Shown here piece by piece: positions 32,594 through 41,011 of a stretch of DNA of 64,000 bases. The translations under genes were made by a program, and so were the position numbers. Source of the DNA: Georhizobium profundi (GTDB lineage Bacteria; Pseudomonadota; Alphaproteobacteria; Rhizobiales; Rhizobiaceae); contig NZ_CP032509.1 in assembly GCF_003952725.1 (NCBI RefSeq), positions 1,946,001-2,010,000 of the forward strand. Direction: 5' to 3'. The notes beneath the pieces are model-generated. The model saw only the letters and a program-made list of their open reading frames with translations, made no database searches and was not told the DNA's origin. How positions within the stretch are numbered: the first letter of the stretch is position 1; every line of letters begins with the position of its first letter.

Positions 32594-33907
32594 ATGGCTG
32601 ATCTTTCCACCAATTTTCTCGGCATCAAGTCGCCCAATCCGTTCTGGCTGGCTTCGGCGCCGCCGACCGACAAGGCCTACAATGTCGAGCGCGCCTTCGA
32701 AGCCGGGTGGGGCGGGGTCGTCTGGAAGACGCTCGGCTCGGAAGGGCCTCCGGTCGTCAACGTCAACGGGCCGCGCTATGGCGCGATCTGGGGTCCGGAC
32801 CGGCGCCTGCTCGGTCTGAACAATATCGAGCTCATCACCGACCGCGACCTTGAGACGAACCTGCGCGAGATCGCCGAGGTCAAGCGGCGCTGGCCGGACC
32901 GCGCGATGATCGCCTCGATCATGGTTCCCTGCGAGGAAGCCGAGTGGAAGGCGATCCTGCCGCGTGTCGAAGATACGGGCGCCGACGGGATCGAGCTCAA
33001 TTTTGGTTGCCCGCACGGCATGAGCGAGCGCGGCATGGGTGCGGCCGTCGGCCAGGTGCCGGAATACATCCAGATGGTCGCCGAGTGGTGCAAGATGTAT
33101 TCGCGCCTGCCGGTCATCGTGAAGCTGACGCCGAACATCACGGATATCCGCTATCCGGCCCGTGCGGCAAAGCGCGGTGGTGCGGATGCAGTCTCGCTGA
33201 TCAACACGATCTCGTCGATCACGTCGGTCAATCTCGACACCTTCTCGCCGGAACCATCGATCGACGGCAAGGGATCGCATGGCGGCTATTGCGGCCCGGC
33301 GGTAAAGCCGATCGCGCTCAACATGGTGGCGGAAATCGCGCGGGATGGCGAAACGCGCGGGCTGCCCATCTCGGGCATCGGTGGCGTCACCACCTGGCGC
33401 GATGCGGCCGAATTCATCGCGCTCGGCTGCGGCACCGTGCAGGTCTGCACGGCGGCCATGACCTACGGCTTCAAGATCGTGCAGGAAATGATCGACGGGC
33501 TTTCCGACTGGATGGACGAGAAGGGCTACCGCACGATCTCGGACTTCCAGGGCATGGCAGTGCCGAACGTCACCGACTGGCAGTATCTCAACCTCAACTA
33601 TGTGACCAAGGCGCGCATCGACCAGGATCTCTGCATCAAGTGTGGCCGCTGCCACATCGCCTGCGAGGACACGTCGCACCAGGCGATCACTTCGATGGTC
33701 GATGGCGTTCGCCATTTCGAGGTGATGGACGACGAGTGCGTCGGCTGCAATCTCTGCGTCAATGTCTGCCCGGTGGAAGACTGCATTACGATGGAGCAAC
33801 TCGTTGCCGGCGCCGACCCGCGGACCGGTCGTCCGATCGACCCGAATTACGCCAACTGGACGCAGCACCCGAACAACCCGATGGCCGTCAAGGAAGCTGC
33901 CGAGTAA
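32594..33907 (+). CDS. preA: NAD-dependent dihydropyrimidine dehydrogenase, PreA subunit
   Basis: PreA is the FMN/Fe-S catalytic subunit. The 437-residue protein has a dihydroorotate-dehydrogenase-like barrel (NPFWLASAPPTDKAYNVERA, LNFGCPHGMSERGMG, LPVIVKLTPNITDI, ISGIGGVTTWRDAAEFI). A C-terminal 2x[4Fe-4S] ferredoxin domain follows, with CIKCGRCHIACEDT and CVGCNLCVNVCPVEDC. ATG 32594 lies behind GAGAGGGAG at 32577-32585. It pairs with preT upstream despite the insertion and is followed by a strong terminator. Confidence 0.95.
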   Translation: MADLSTNFLGIKSPNPFWLASAPPTDKAYNVERAFEAGWGGVVWKTLGSEGPPVVNVNGPRYGAIWGPDRRLLGLNNIELITDRDLETNLREIAEVKRRWPDRAMIASIMVPCEEAEWKAILPRVEDTGADGIELNFGCPHGMSERGMGAAVGQVPEYIQMVAEWCKMYSRLPVIVKLTPNITDIRYPARAAKRGGADAVSLINTISSITSVNLDTFSPEPSIDGKGSHGGYCGPAVKPIALNMVAEIARDGETRGLPISGIGGVTTWRDAAEFIALGCGTVQVCTAAMTYGFKIVQEMIDGLSDWMDEKGYRTISDFQGMAVPNVTDWQYLNLNYVTKARIDQDLCIKCGRCHIACEDTSHQAITSMVDGVRHFEVMDDECVGCNLCVNVCPVEDCITMEQLVAGADPRTGRPIDPNYANWTQHPNNPMAVKEAAE

Positions 33908-33940
33908 GCGGACGCGTCGTTCTCCTTCAAAAAGACTTTC

Positions 33941-33976
33941 GAGCCCCGGTGTGACCGCCGGGGCTCTTTTCATTTT
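33941..33976 (+). terminator. Rho-independent terminator of preA
   Basis: A 9-bp perfect GC-rich stem, GAGCCCCGG (33941-33949) with CCGGGGCTC (33958-33966), is followed by TTTTCATTTT. Confidence 0.88.
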
Positions 33977-34036
33977 GCCACACGCACAGCTGCTAACGAT
34001 CTGGCATCGCTTCACGAAGCCGGGTAGGGATCAGCC

Positions 34037-35002
34037 ATGCGCACAGATGTCCAGCAGGCCTCGATCTCCGACAGTCCGGTTCGGCCGGCCACCACCAGCT
34101 ACGCCATTGGGCAGGAGAAGCTGTTTGGACATCTCGCAATGGTCGGCTTCGCGCTGATCGTCGCGATATCGTTCTCGCTCGGCTCGCGGGCGGCGCCGCA
34201 CATCGGGCCGGTGGCTCTCAATGCCATCCGGTTCGCCATCGGCGTCGCCATCATGGCGGTGGCGGCGGCACTCCTTCTGCGGGGAACGCCGCACCGGCTC
34301 TTGTCCGTGCCGCGGGCGCCATGGCGCTACCTGGTGCTGGGCGCCCTGATGGCGATCTATTTCGTCACCATGTTCATCTCGCTCGGCCTGACGAGCCCCG
34401 TTTCGAGCGGCGCCGTCTTCACGCTCATCCCCTTCATGAGCGCCGGCTTCGGCTTCCTGCTGCTCGGCCAGAAGGCAAGTCCAGTCGTGCTCATCAGCCT
34501 GCTGGTCGCCGGCGCCGGTGCCGTCTGGGTCATCTTTGGCGGAAGCCTCGACGCGCTGCTCGGTTTCCAGATCGGCACGGGAGAGGCGATCTTCTTCATC
34601 GGCTGCGTCGCACACGCGATCTACGCGCCGCTCGTCAAGAAGTTCAATCGGGGCGAGCCCATCGTCTACTTCACGTTCTGGACGCTCTTTGGCACGGCGC
34701 TCTGCATTATCATCTACGGCGCCGGCGAGATCGCGCGCACCGACTGGGCGAATTTGCCGGGCATCGTGTGGCTGACGGTCGTCTATCTCGCGATCTTCGC
34801 GACGGGGGTGAGTTTCTTCCTTCTGCAATACGCGTCGATGCGTCTGCCCGTCTCGAAGGTGTTCGGCTATTCCTACCTGATTCCAAGCATCATCATCGTG
34901 CTGGAAGGCTTGTCCGGGGCAGGGTGGACGACTTTGAGCGTGCTTGCCGGCGCACTCGTGACCGTGCTTGGCCTCGTGGTGCTCGTTGTCGCGGCCGATT
35001 AG
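34037..35002 (+). CDS. DMT-superfamily (EamA) transporter
   Basis: This 321-residue membrane protein has ten predicted hydrophobic helices arranged as two EamA repeats. The first repeat contains GPVALNAIRFAIGVAI and LTSPVSSGAVFTLIPFMSAG; the second contains GCVAHAIYAPLVKKF and RLPVSKVFGYSYLIPSIII. Such carriers move small metabolites. The substrate is unknown, though its place among pyrimidine catabolism genes suggests a pyrimidine breakdown product (inference). It ends 4 bases inside the converging EthD-like gene. Confidence 0.85.
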   Translation: MRTDVQQASISDSPVRPATTSYAIGQEKLFGHLAMVGFALIVAISFSLGSRAAPHIGPVALNAIRFAIGVAIMAVAAALLLRGTPHRLLSVPRAPWRYLVLGALMAIYFVTMFISLGLTSPVSSGAVFTLIPFMSAGFGFLLLGQKASPVVLISLLVAGAGAVWVIFGGSLDALLGFQIGTGEAIFFIGCVAHAIYAPLVKKFNRGEPIVYFTFWTLFGTALCIIIYGAGEIARTDWANLPGIVWLTVVYLAIFATGVSFFLLQYASMRLPVSKVFGYSYLIPSIIIVLEGLSGAGWTTLSVLAGALVTVLGLVVLVVAAD

Positions 35003-35307
35003 ACTTTTTCGTCGTCGAAGAAGATGAGATCGACGCCTGCATCGGCAAAATTGGCCAGATCTGCAGCCGTTGCCTGTCCCTGCGGAGACTGCAGTCCCTC
35101 GTTGATCGCCGAGAGCGAATCGAACGACAGCATCGCGATCAGGTAGTAGGGCGCTTGCCCTTCGGGCGTCGCGATCGACGAGGTGCTGATCTCGTAATTC
35201 GTCAGCCCTGGAATGGTCTTCGCGAGCGGAATATGCGTGTCCCGATAATACGCATCGAATTTCTCGGTATTTGCAGGCTGCTTGTAGAGCGCGATGAGCT
35301 TGGCCAT
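34999..35307 (-). CDS. EthD-family small dimeric alpha-beta barrel protein
   Basis: This 102-residue protein contains MAKLIALYKQPANTEKFDAY, YRDTHIPLAKTIPGLTNYEI and ADLANFADAGVDLIFFD. The [YF]-x-D-x-H-x-P-L-A segment is the EthD family signature. EthD proteins are ferredoxin-like dimers found near degradation genes; their reaction is mostly unknown. The start ATG 35307 removes an unconserved extension. It lies downstream of the RutR-like gene on the same strand and may share its transcript. Confidence 0.8.
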   Translation of the reverse strand: MAKLIALYKQPANTEKFDAYYRDTHIPLAKTIPGLTNYEISTSSIATPEGQAPYYLIAMLSFDSLSAINEGLQSPQGQATAADLANFADAGVDLIFFDDEKV

Positions 35308-35390
35308 GGTCGGATCCTCCCTGGGGTGCGCACGCACTCTTGCAGCGGTCGGCAGCCAGAACAATGGCGACCTTGGTGCGGGTCCCGTCT

Positions 35391-36068
35391 TCAGGCTCTC
35401 GGGCGAATGCCGTTCAGGAGAATCGTCAGCACCGCCTGCGCGGTTTGCTCATGGTGGCCCGGCTGGTCGACCTGATGGCCGAGCACGGCGCGGATCTGGA
35501 CGTCGAAGTCCGCGTAGTGTTGCGTCATTGCCCAGATGCTGAAAATCAGATGATAGGGATCCACGGGCGCAAGCCGACCTTCGCTGGTCCAGCGGGAAAG
35601 AACGGCGGCCTTTTCGCGCACCAGCTTCTTCAAATGGGTTTCAAGAAAATGCCCGATGCGCGGTGCGCCGTGCAGGATCTCGTTGGCGAAGAGCCGTGAC
35701 GCCTCGGGCTTGCGGGCCGACATTTCGAGCTTCAGCGTTATGTAGCGGCGCAGTTCTTCGATCGGATCGCCATCGGGATCGATCGCCTCGAAGGGATCAA
35801 GCCACTCCTCGAGCGTCTTTTCCAGCACGGTGACGTAGATGTCGTCCTTGCGCGGAAAATAATAGAGGAGGTTCGGCTTCGACATGCCGGCCTTTTCCGC
35901 GATCTGGTCGATCGTCGATCCGCGAAAGCCGTAGGTGGAGAAAATGTCGAGCGCCGCATCGATGATCAGGCCGCGGTTGATCGCCTGGATGCGCGTGCGC
36001 TTTTCAGCCGGCTGCTGGTCTTCCGACAGCCGCGACTTGCGCGATTTCGGCTTCGCACGAACGTCCAT
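35391..36068 (-). CDS. RutR-like TetR-family repressor of pyrimidine catabolism
   Basis: This 225-residue regulator has a TetR helix-turn-helix at about residues 30-80 (IIDAALDIFSTYGFRGSTID, QIAEKAGMSKPNLLYYFPRK). The ligand domain is very close to RutR, including EASRLFANEILHGAPRI, LAPVDPYHLIFSIWAMTQHY and the ending NGIRPRA. RutR senses uracil or thymine in enterobacteria. Here it sits in a reductive (preTA) locus rather than beside rutABCDEFG. A RutR-type operator lies 158 bases upstream of its start, suggesting autoregulation and control of the divergent aminotransferase operon. The start is ATG 36068. Confidence 0.88.
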   Translation of the reverse strand: MDVRAKPKSRKSRLSEDQQPAEKRTRIQAINRGLIIDAALDIFSTYGFRGSTIDQIAEKAGMSKPNLLYYFPRKDDIYVTVLEKTLEEWLDPFEAIDPDGDPIEELRRYITLKLEMSARKPEASRLFANEILHGAPRIGHFLETHLKKLVREKAAVLSRWTSEGRLAPVDPYHLIFSIWAMTQHYADFDVQIRAVLGHQVDQPGHHEQTAQAVLTILLNGIRPRA

Positions 36069-36225
36069 TGCCACTCCCCCGAGCCGTCCGAAAGGCTGTC
36101 GACCAGCGCCGATCTCTGGCCGGATATCACGCCCCGGGCGCATGCCGAGACACGCGTCTGTGGCTCAAGCGGCGGCTTGCAGAAATCGGGCTTGACCGGC
36201 CTATGCTGCTCTTCTAGCGTACATT

Positions 36226-36241
36226 TTGACCAATCAGTCAA
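36226..36241. promoter_or_regulatory. RutR-type operator
   Basis: TTGACCAATCAGTCAA is an inverted repeat (TTGAC-N6-GTCAA). It matches the RutR box TTGACCA-NN-TGGTCAA at 12 of 14 fixed positions. It lies between the repressor gene and the divergent aminotransferase gene, so it can control both. Confidence 0.7.
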
Positions 36242-36366
36242 GTTTTTGAAGGTCTTCGCAAAGAAAGACCTCCGCTTGCGCGGGACGGGCGGATTGGCCA
36301 GGGGATCAACATTTCAAGGCATGGCGGCAGGCGCACAGCCGCGTCCATGCGGGAGGCATGCCGCTC

Positions 36367-37692
36367 ATGGCCAGCGCACCTGTGAGAACCAACAATCTTG
36401 AAGCCTTCTGGATGCCGTTTACGGCGAATCGGCAGTTCAAGCAGGCGCCGCGCATGTTCGTGTCGGCCGACCGGATGCATTACACCACATCCGATGGCCG
36501 CCAGGTGCTCGATGGTACGGCTGGTCTCTGGTGCTGCAATGCCGGTCACAACCGCCCGAAGATCGTGGAGGCCATCCGCCAGCAGGCGGGTGAGCTCGAT
36601 TATGCGCCCGCGTTTCAGATGGGCCACCCAAAGGCGTTCGAGCTTGCCTCGCGCCTGACTCAGATCACGCCGGAAGGCTTCGACCACGTCTTCTTCACCA
36701 ATTCGGGCTCGGAGTCGGTCGATACCGCGCTGAAGATCGCGATTGCCTATCAACGCGCCAAGGGCCAAGGCTCACGCTTCCGCCTGATCGGGCGCGAGCG
36801 CGGCTATCACGGCGTCAATTTCGGCGGCATTTCCGTCGGCGGCATCGTTACCAATCGCAAGATGTTCGGAACGCTGCTCACGGGCGTCGATCACATGCGC
36901 CACACGCATGATCTCGACCGCAACGCTTATACGGTCGGCGAGCCGGAGCATGGCGCGGAACTGGCCGACGACCTGCTGCGGATCGCGACCCTGCATGATC
37001 CCTCGACCATCGCTGCCGTCATCGTCGAGCCGGTGGCCGGTTCCACCGGCGTGCTTGTCCCGCCGAAGGGATACCTGAAAAAGCTGCGAGAAATCTGCGA
37101 CCAGCACGGCATTCTTCTGATCTTCGATGAAGTCATCACCGGGTACGGCCGGCTCGGCACACCGTTCGCCGCCGACTATTTCGGCGTGACGCCAGACATC
37201 ATGGTGACGGCGAAGGGGCTGACCAACGGGGTCATTCCGATGGGCGCGGTGTTCGTGAAGAAGGACATCTACGATGCCTTCATGACCGGGCCGGAGCACC
37301 TGATCGAATTCTTCCACGGCTATACCTATTCGGGCAATCCGATCGCGTCTGCCGCGGCACTCGGCACGCTCGACACCTATCAGGAAGAGGGGCTGCTCAC
37401 GCGGGCTGCCGAACTCGCACCCTATTGGGCCGATGCGCTCCATTCGCTGAAAGGCCTGCCGCATGTCATCGACCTACGCTCGATCGGCCTGATCGGGGCC
37501 ATCGAGCTGGAGCCGATCGCCGGGCTGCCGACGAAGCGCGCCTTCTCGGCGTTCCTCAAGGCCTATGATGCGGGCCTGCTCATCCGCACGACCGGTGACA
37601 TTATCGCGCTGTCACCGCCGCTCATCATCGAGAAGAGCCAGATCGACTTCATCTTCGACACGCTGAAGGACATTCTGACGTCGCTGGACTGA
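36367..37692 (+). CDS. Class III omega-aminotransferase, probably beta-alanine:pyruvate
   Basis: This PLP fold type I enzyme (441 residues) has LDGTAGLWCCNAGHNRPKIV, FTNSGSESVDTALKIA, GRERGYHGVNFGGISVGG, LLIFDEVITGYGRLG and the PLP lysine in MVTAKGLTNGVIPMG. The pattern is that of beta-alanine-pyruvate transaminases, which make malonate semialdehyde. That is the step after N-carbamoyl-beta-alanine hydrolysis, agreeing with its neighbours. ATG 36367 has GGGAGG ten bases upstream; ATG 36358 is also in frame but too close to that sequence. Confidence 0.9.
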   Translation: MASAPVRTNNLEAFWMPFTANRQFKQAPRMFVSADRMHYTTSDGRQVLDGTAGLWCCNAGHNRPKIVEAIRQQAGELDYAPAFQMGHPKAFELASRLTQITPEGFDHVFFTNSGSESVDTALKIAIAYQRAKGQGSRFRLIGRERGYHGVNFGGISVGGIVTNRKMFGTLLTGVDHMRHTHDLDRNAYTVGEPEHGAELADDLLRIATLHDPSTIAAVIVEPVAGSTGVLVPPKGYLKKLREICDQHGILLIFDEVITGYGRLGTPFAADYFGVTPDIMVTAKGLTNGVIPMGAVFVKKDIYDAFMTGPEHLIEFFHGYTYSGNPIASAAALGTLDTYQEEGLLTRAAELAPYWADALHSLKGLPHVIDLRSIGLIGAIELEPIAGLPTKRAFSAFLKAYDAGLLIRTTGDIIALSPPLIIEKSQIDFIFDTLKDILTSLD

Positions 37693-37744
37693 CGGCGCCC
37701 GCCGATATCGATCCGCTTTATCTTGCATACTGAAAGGACTGGCC

Positions 37745-38992
37745 ATGGCACTTGCTGGAAACATGCGCGTCGACGGCGATCGCCTGTGGGACAGCCTGAT
37801 GGACATGGCCAAGATCGGCCCTGGCCTGCGCGGCGGCAACAACCGCCAGACCCTGACCGACGAGGATGGCGAGGGACGGCACCTCTTCAAGCGCTGGTGC
37901 GACGAGGCAGGCCTCACCATGGGCGTGGACGAGATGGGCAACATGTTCCATCGCCGCGAAGGCACCGATCCGGACGCGCTTCCGGTCTATGTGGGCAGCC
38001 ACCTCGACACGCAGCCGACCGGCGGCAAATATGATGGCGTGCTGGGCGTTCTCGGCGGGCTCGAAGTCATCCGCACGCTCAACGACCTCGACATCAAGAC
38101 CAGGCATCCGATCGTCGTCACCAACTGGACGAACGAGGAGGGCACGCGCTTCGCCCCCGCGATGCTCGCCTCCGGTGTCTTTGCCGGAATCCACGAGCTT
38201 GACTGGGCACTCTCGCGCACAGACGCCAAGGGCTTGAAATTCGGCGACGAACTGGAGCGCATCGGCTGGAAGGGTGAAGAGCCGATCGGTCAGCGCAAGA
38301 TGAAGGCGTTCTTCGAACTGCACATCGAGCAGGGCCCGATCCTCGAAAAGGAAGGCAAGGACATCGGCGTCGTCACCCATGGCCAGGGCCTCTGGTGGCT
38401 GCAGATCACGCTGTCGGGGAAAGACGCTCATACCGGCTCTACGCCGATGCCGATGCGGCGGAATGCCGGCCTCGGCATGGCGCGCATCACGGAGCTCGTG
38501 CACACCATCGCCATGGATCACCAGCCGAACGCCGTCGGTGCGATCGGTCACTGCGAGGTGTTTCCGAATTCCCGCAACGTCATCCCTGGAAAGGTCGTCT
38601 TCACCGTCGATTTCCGCTCGCCGGATCAGGCGACGCTCGATGCGATGAAGGCACGACTGGAGGCAGAGGCGCCGAAAATTGCGGCAGAGCTTGGCCTTGG
38701 CATCGACATCGAAGCGGTCGGCCATTTCGATCCCGTCACCTTCGACGCCGGTTGCGTTTCTGCCATCCGCGGCGCTGCTGAACGTCTCGGCTACAGCCAC
38801 CGCGACATCGTATCGGGCGCCGGTCACGACGCCTGCTGGATCAACCGCGTTGCGCCAACCGCGATGGTCATGTGCCCCTGCGTCGACGGCCTCAGCCACA
38901 ACGAAGACGAAGAGATTACAAAAGAATGGGCGAAAGCCGGCGCCGACGTGCTTTTCCATGCGGTCGTGGAGACTGCGGAGATCGTGGAGTAA
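37745..38992 (+). CDS. M20-family N-carbamoyl-beta-alanine amidohydrolase (beta-ureidopropionase type)
   Basis: This 415-residue zinc hydrolase has YVGSHLDTQPTGGKYDGVLG (first metal ligands), VTNWTNEEGTRFAPAMLASG, ELHIEQGPILEKEGKDIGVV, the dimerisation part GKDAHTGSTPMPMRRNAG and SGAGHDACWINRVAPTAMV. The family hydrolyses N-carbamoyl amino acids and allantoate. With dihydropyrimidinase and preTA nearby, N-carbamoyl-beta-alanine is the likely substrate. AAAGGA precedes the ATG. A DUF559 insertion unit separates it from the dihydropyrimidinase gene. Confidence 0.9.
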   Translation: MALAGNMRVDGDRLWDSLMDMAKIGPGLRGGNNRQTLTDEDGEGRHLFKRWCDEAGLTMGVDEMGNMFHRREGTDPDALPVYVGSHLDTQPTGGKYDGVLGVLGGLEVIRTLNDLDIKTRHPIVVTNWTNEEGTRFAPAMLASGVFAGIHELDWALSRTDAKGLKFGDELERIGWKGEEPIGQRKMKAFFELHIEQGPILEKEGKDIGVVTHGQGLWWLQITLSGKDAHTGSTPMPMRRNAGLGMARITELVHTIAMDHQPNAVGAIGHCEVFPNSRNVIPGKVVFTVDFRSPDQATLDAMKARLEAEAPKIAAELGLGIDIEAVGHFDPVTFDAGCVSAIRGAAERLGYSHRDIVSGAGHDACWINRVAPTAMVMCPCVDGLSHNEDEEITKEWAKAGADVLFHAVVETAEIVE

Positions 38993-38996
38993 CGCG

Positions 38997-39509
38997 ATGC
39001 ACGGCCCCTCACCCGACCTGCGCTACGCTTCGGCCACCCTCTCCACCGAGGGGAGAGGCGGGGCTTCGCTTCCTGGGCGCCGTGAGGGTGCGACGATAAC
39101 GGCCAGGCGACTTCGCTCCGATGAGACCGAGGCGGAATATCGGCGTTGGGGTGAGTTACGGAACCGGCAGCTGAACGGCCACAAATTCGTGCGGCAAATG
39201 CCAATCGGCCCGTATTTTGCAGACTTCGTTTGTCGCGCAAAACGACTTGTCGTCGAACTGGACGGTTTTCAACACGCTGGCTCCGCACACGACGTTCTGC
39301 GCACGAACTGGCTCAATGCTCAAGGATATTCTGTTCTGCGGTTCTGGAACCATGAGGTCCTCCAAGAACGACGAGCTATTCTTGAGACCATATTATCGGT
39401 GTTGGAGCGGCAAATCGTGGTGGCAAGTTCGGAGCTTCGTTTTTCACCGGCGGCTCAGCGCGCTGCCTCCTCTCCCCTTGGGGAGAGGTCGACGCGCAGC
39501 GGCGGGTGA
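38997..39509 (+). CDS. DUF559 (Vsr-like endonuclease fold) protein inside a repeat-bounded unit
   Basis: This 170-residue product has a DUF559 core: AEYRRWGELRNRQLNGHKFV, RQMPIGPYFADFVCRAKRLV, VELDGFQHAG (Asp and Gln of the nuclease site) and YSVLRFWNHEVL. The fold is that of very-short-patch-repair endonucleases. The first 25 or so codons and the last 12 (ending SPLGERSTRSGG) are read from the flanking palindromic repeats, so the gene and its repeats form one unit. It sits between two catabolic genes with which it has no functional link. The start ATG 38997 could be replaced by a downstream codon. Confidence 0.75.
   Translation: MHGPSPDLRYASATLSTEGRGGASLPGRREGATITARRLRSDETEAEYRRWGELRNRQLNGHKFVRQMPIGPYFADFVCRAKRLVVELDGFQHAGSAHDVLRTNWLNAQGYSVLRFWNHEVLQERRAILETILSVLERQIVVASSELRFSPAAQRAASSPLGERSTRSGG
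39005..39058. repeat. Left palindromic repeat flanking the DUF559 gene
   Basis: It runs from CCCCTCACCC through GCGCTACGCTTCGG to an internal hairpin (CCTCTCC..GGGGAGAGG). It is the imperfect reverse complement of the repeat at 39469-39514. This CCCCTCACCC..GGAGAGG layout is typical of dispersed intergenic repeats in rhizobia. Confidence 0.75.
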
Positions 39510-39514
39510 GGGGG
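39469..39514. repeat. Right palindromic repeat flanking the DUF559 gene
   Basis: It contains the hairpin CCTCTCCCCTTGGGGAGAGG followed by GCGCAGCGGCGGGTGAGGGG. It is inverted relative to the left copy at 39005-39058, and its first half also encodes the end of the DUF559 protein. Confidence 0.75.
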
Positions 39515-39553
39515 CGGCGCCGCAGATACGAAGAGATGTGAAGGGGAATAATC

Positions 39554-41011
39554 ATGTCCACCAAAGTCATCAAGAACGGCACGGTCGTCACGGCCGATCT
39601 CACCTATGAAGCCGATGTGCTGATCGAGAACGGGGTGATTACGAAGATCGGGGCCAACCTTTCGGGGGACGAGGTGCTGGACGCGACGGGGTGCTATGTC
39701 ATGCCGGGCGGCATCGACCCACACACGCATCTCGAAATGCCCTTCATGGGCACCTATTCGTCCGATGATTTCGAGACCGGCACCCGGGCGGCTCTGTCGG
39801 GCGGCACGACGATGGTCGTCGATTTCTGCCTGCCGGCGCCGGGGCAGTCGCTGCTCGAGGCGCTGCAGGCCTGGGACAACAAATCGACCAAGGCGATGTG
39901 CGACTACTCGTTCCACATGGCGGTCACCTGGTGGGGCGAGCAGGTCTTCAACGAGATGGAGACGGTCGTTCGCGAGAAGGGCATCAACACCTTCAAGCAT
40001 TTCATGGCCTACAAGGGCGCTCTCATGGTCAATGACGATGAGATGTACGCCTCGTTCCAGCGCTGCGCCGAGCTCGGCGCACTGCCGCTCGTTCATGCCG
40101 AGAACGGCGATGTCGTCGCTTCGCTTCAGCAGAAATTGCTGGCGGAAGGCAATAACGGGCCGGAAGCCCATGCCTATTCCCGCCCGCCGCAGGTGGAAGG
40201 CGAGGCAGCCAACCGGGCGATCATGATCGCCGACATGGCCGGCGTTCCGCTCTACATCGTGCACGTCTCCTGCGAAGAGGCGCATGAGGCGATCCGTCGT
40301 GCGCGCCAGCTCGGCAAGCGTGTCTATGGCGAGCCGCTCGTCCAGCATCTCGTCCTGGATGAGACCGAGTATCAGCACCCGGATTGGGATCATGCGGCGC
40401 GGCGCGTCATGTCGCCGCCGTTTCGGTCCAAACAGCATCAGGACAGCCTGTGGGCTGGTCTTGCCGCCGGGTCTCTGCAGGTGGTCGCGACGGACCATTG
40501 CGCGTTCACGACCGAGCAGAAGCGTTATGGGGTCGGCGATTTCACCAAGATCCCGAATGGCACGGGAGGGCTTGAAGACCGGTTGCCGGTGCTTTGGACC
40601 AAGGGTGTCGCGACAGGCCGGTTGACGATGAACGAATTCGTGGCCGTCACCTCCACCAACATCGCCAAGATCATGAACATGTACCCCAAGAAGGGCGCGA
40701 TCCTCGTCGGTGCTGATGCCGATATCCTCGTGCTCGACCCCAAGGCGAAGAAGACGATCGCTGCCGACACCCAGGCCTCTGCGATCGACTACAACGTGTT
40801 CGAGGGTGTCGAAGTCACCGGCCTGCCACGCTTCGTGCTGACGCGCGGCCATGTCGCGGTGCGCGACGGCAATTTCGAAGGACGCATGGGTCACGGGCGG
40901 TTCGTGGCACGCAAGCCCGACCAACCGGTCAACCGCGCGCTTTCCACCTGGAAGGAACTGACCGCTCCACGCAAGGTCGAACGCACCGGCATTCCGGCGA
41001 GCGGGGTCTGA
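39554..41011 (+). CDS. Dihydropyrimidinase (D-hydantoinase family)
   Basis: This 485-residue cyclic amidohydrolase opens dihydrouracil to N-carbamoyl-beta-alanine. It has the metal motif PGGIDPHTHLEMPFMGTYSS (His57 and His59), the carboxylated-lysine region GINTFKHFMAYKGALM, PLYIVHVSCEEAHEAIRRAR and VATDHCAFTTEQK, then KIPNGTGGLEDRLPV. Length and motifs are standard. Its stop overlaps the ATPase start (ATGA), tying it to the transporter genes. The usual catabolic chain is PreTA, this enzyme, the M20 hydrolase and the aminotransferase. Confidence 0.95.
   Translation: MSTKVIKNGTVVTADLTYEADVLIENGVITKIGANLSGDEVLDATGCYVMPGGIDPHTHLEMPFMGTYSSDDFETGTRAALSGGTTMVVDFCLPAPGQSLLEALQAWDNKSTKAMCDYSFHMAVTWWGEQVFNEMETVVREKGINTFKHFMAYKGALMVNDDEMYASFQRCAELGALPLVHAENGDVVASLQQKLLAEGNNGPEAHAYSRPPQVEGEAANRAIMIADMAGVPLYIVHVSCEEAHEAIRRARQLGKRVYGEPLVQHLVLDETEYQHPDWDHAARRVMSPPFRSKQHQDSLWAGLAAGSLQVVATDHCAFTTEQKRYGVGDFTKIPNGTGGLEDRLPVLWTKGVATGRLTMNEFVAVTSTNIAKIMNMYPKKGAILVGADADILVLDPKAKKTIAADTQASAIDYNVFEGVEVTGLPRFVLTRGHVAVRDGNFEGRMGHGRFVARKPDQPVNRALSTWKELTAPRKVERTGIPASGV

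Noticed and set aside
32549..34015. 488-codon frame antisense to preA
   Set aside because: Antisense shadow with Arg/Asp/His bias and no motifs; preA is complete on the plus strand.
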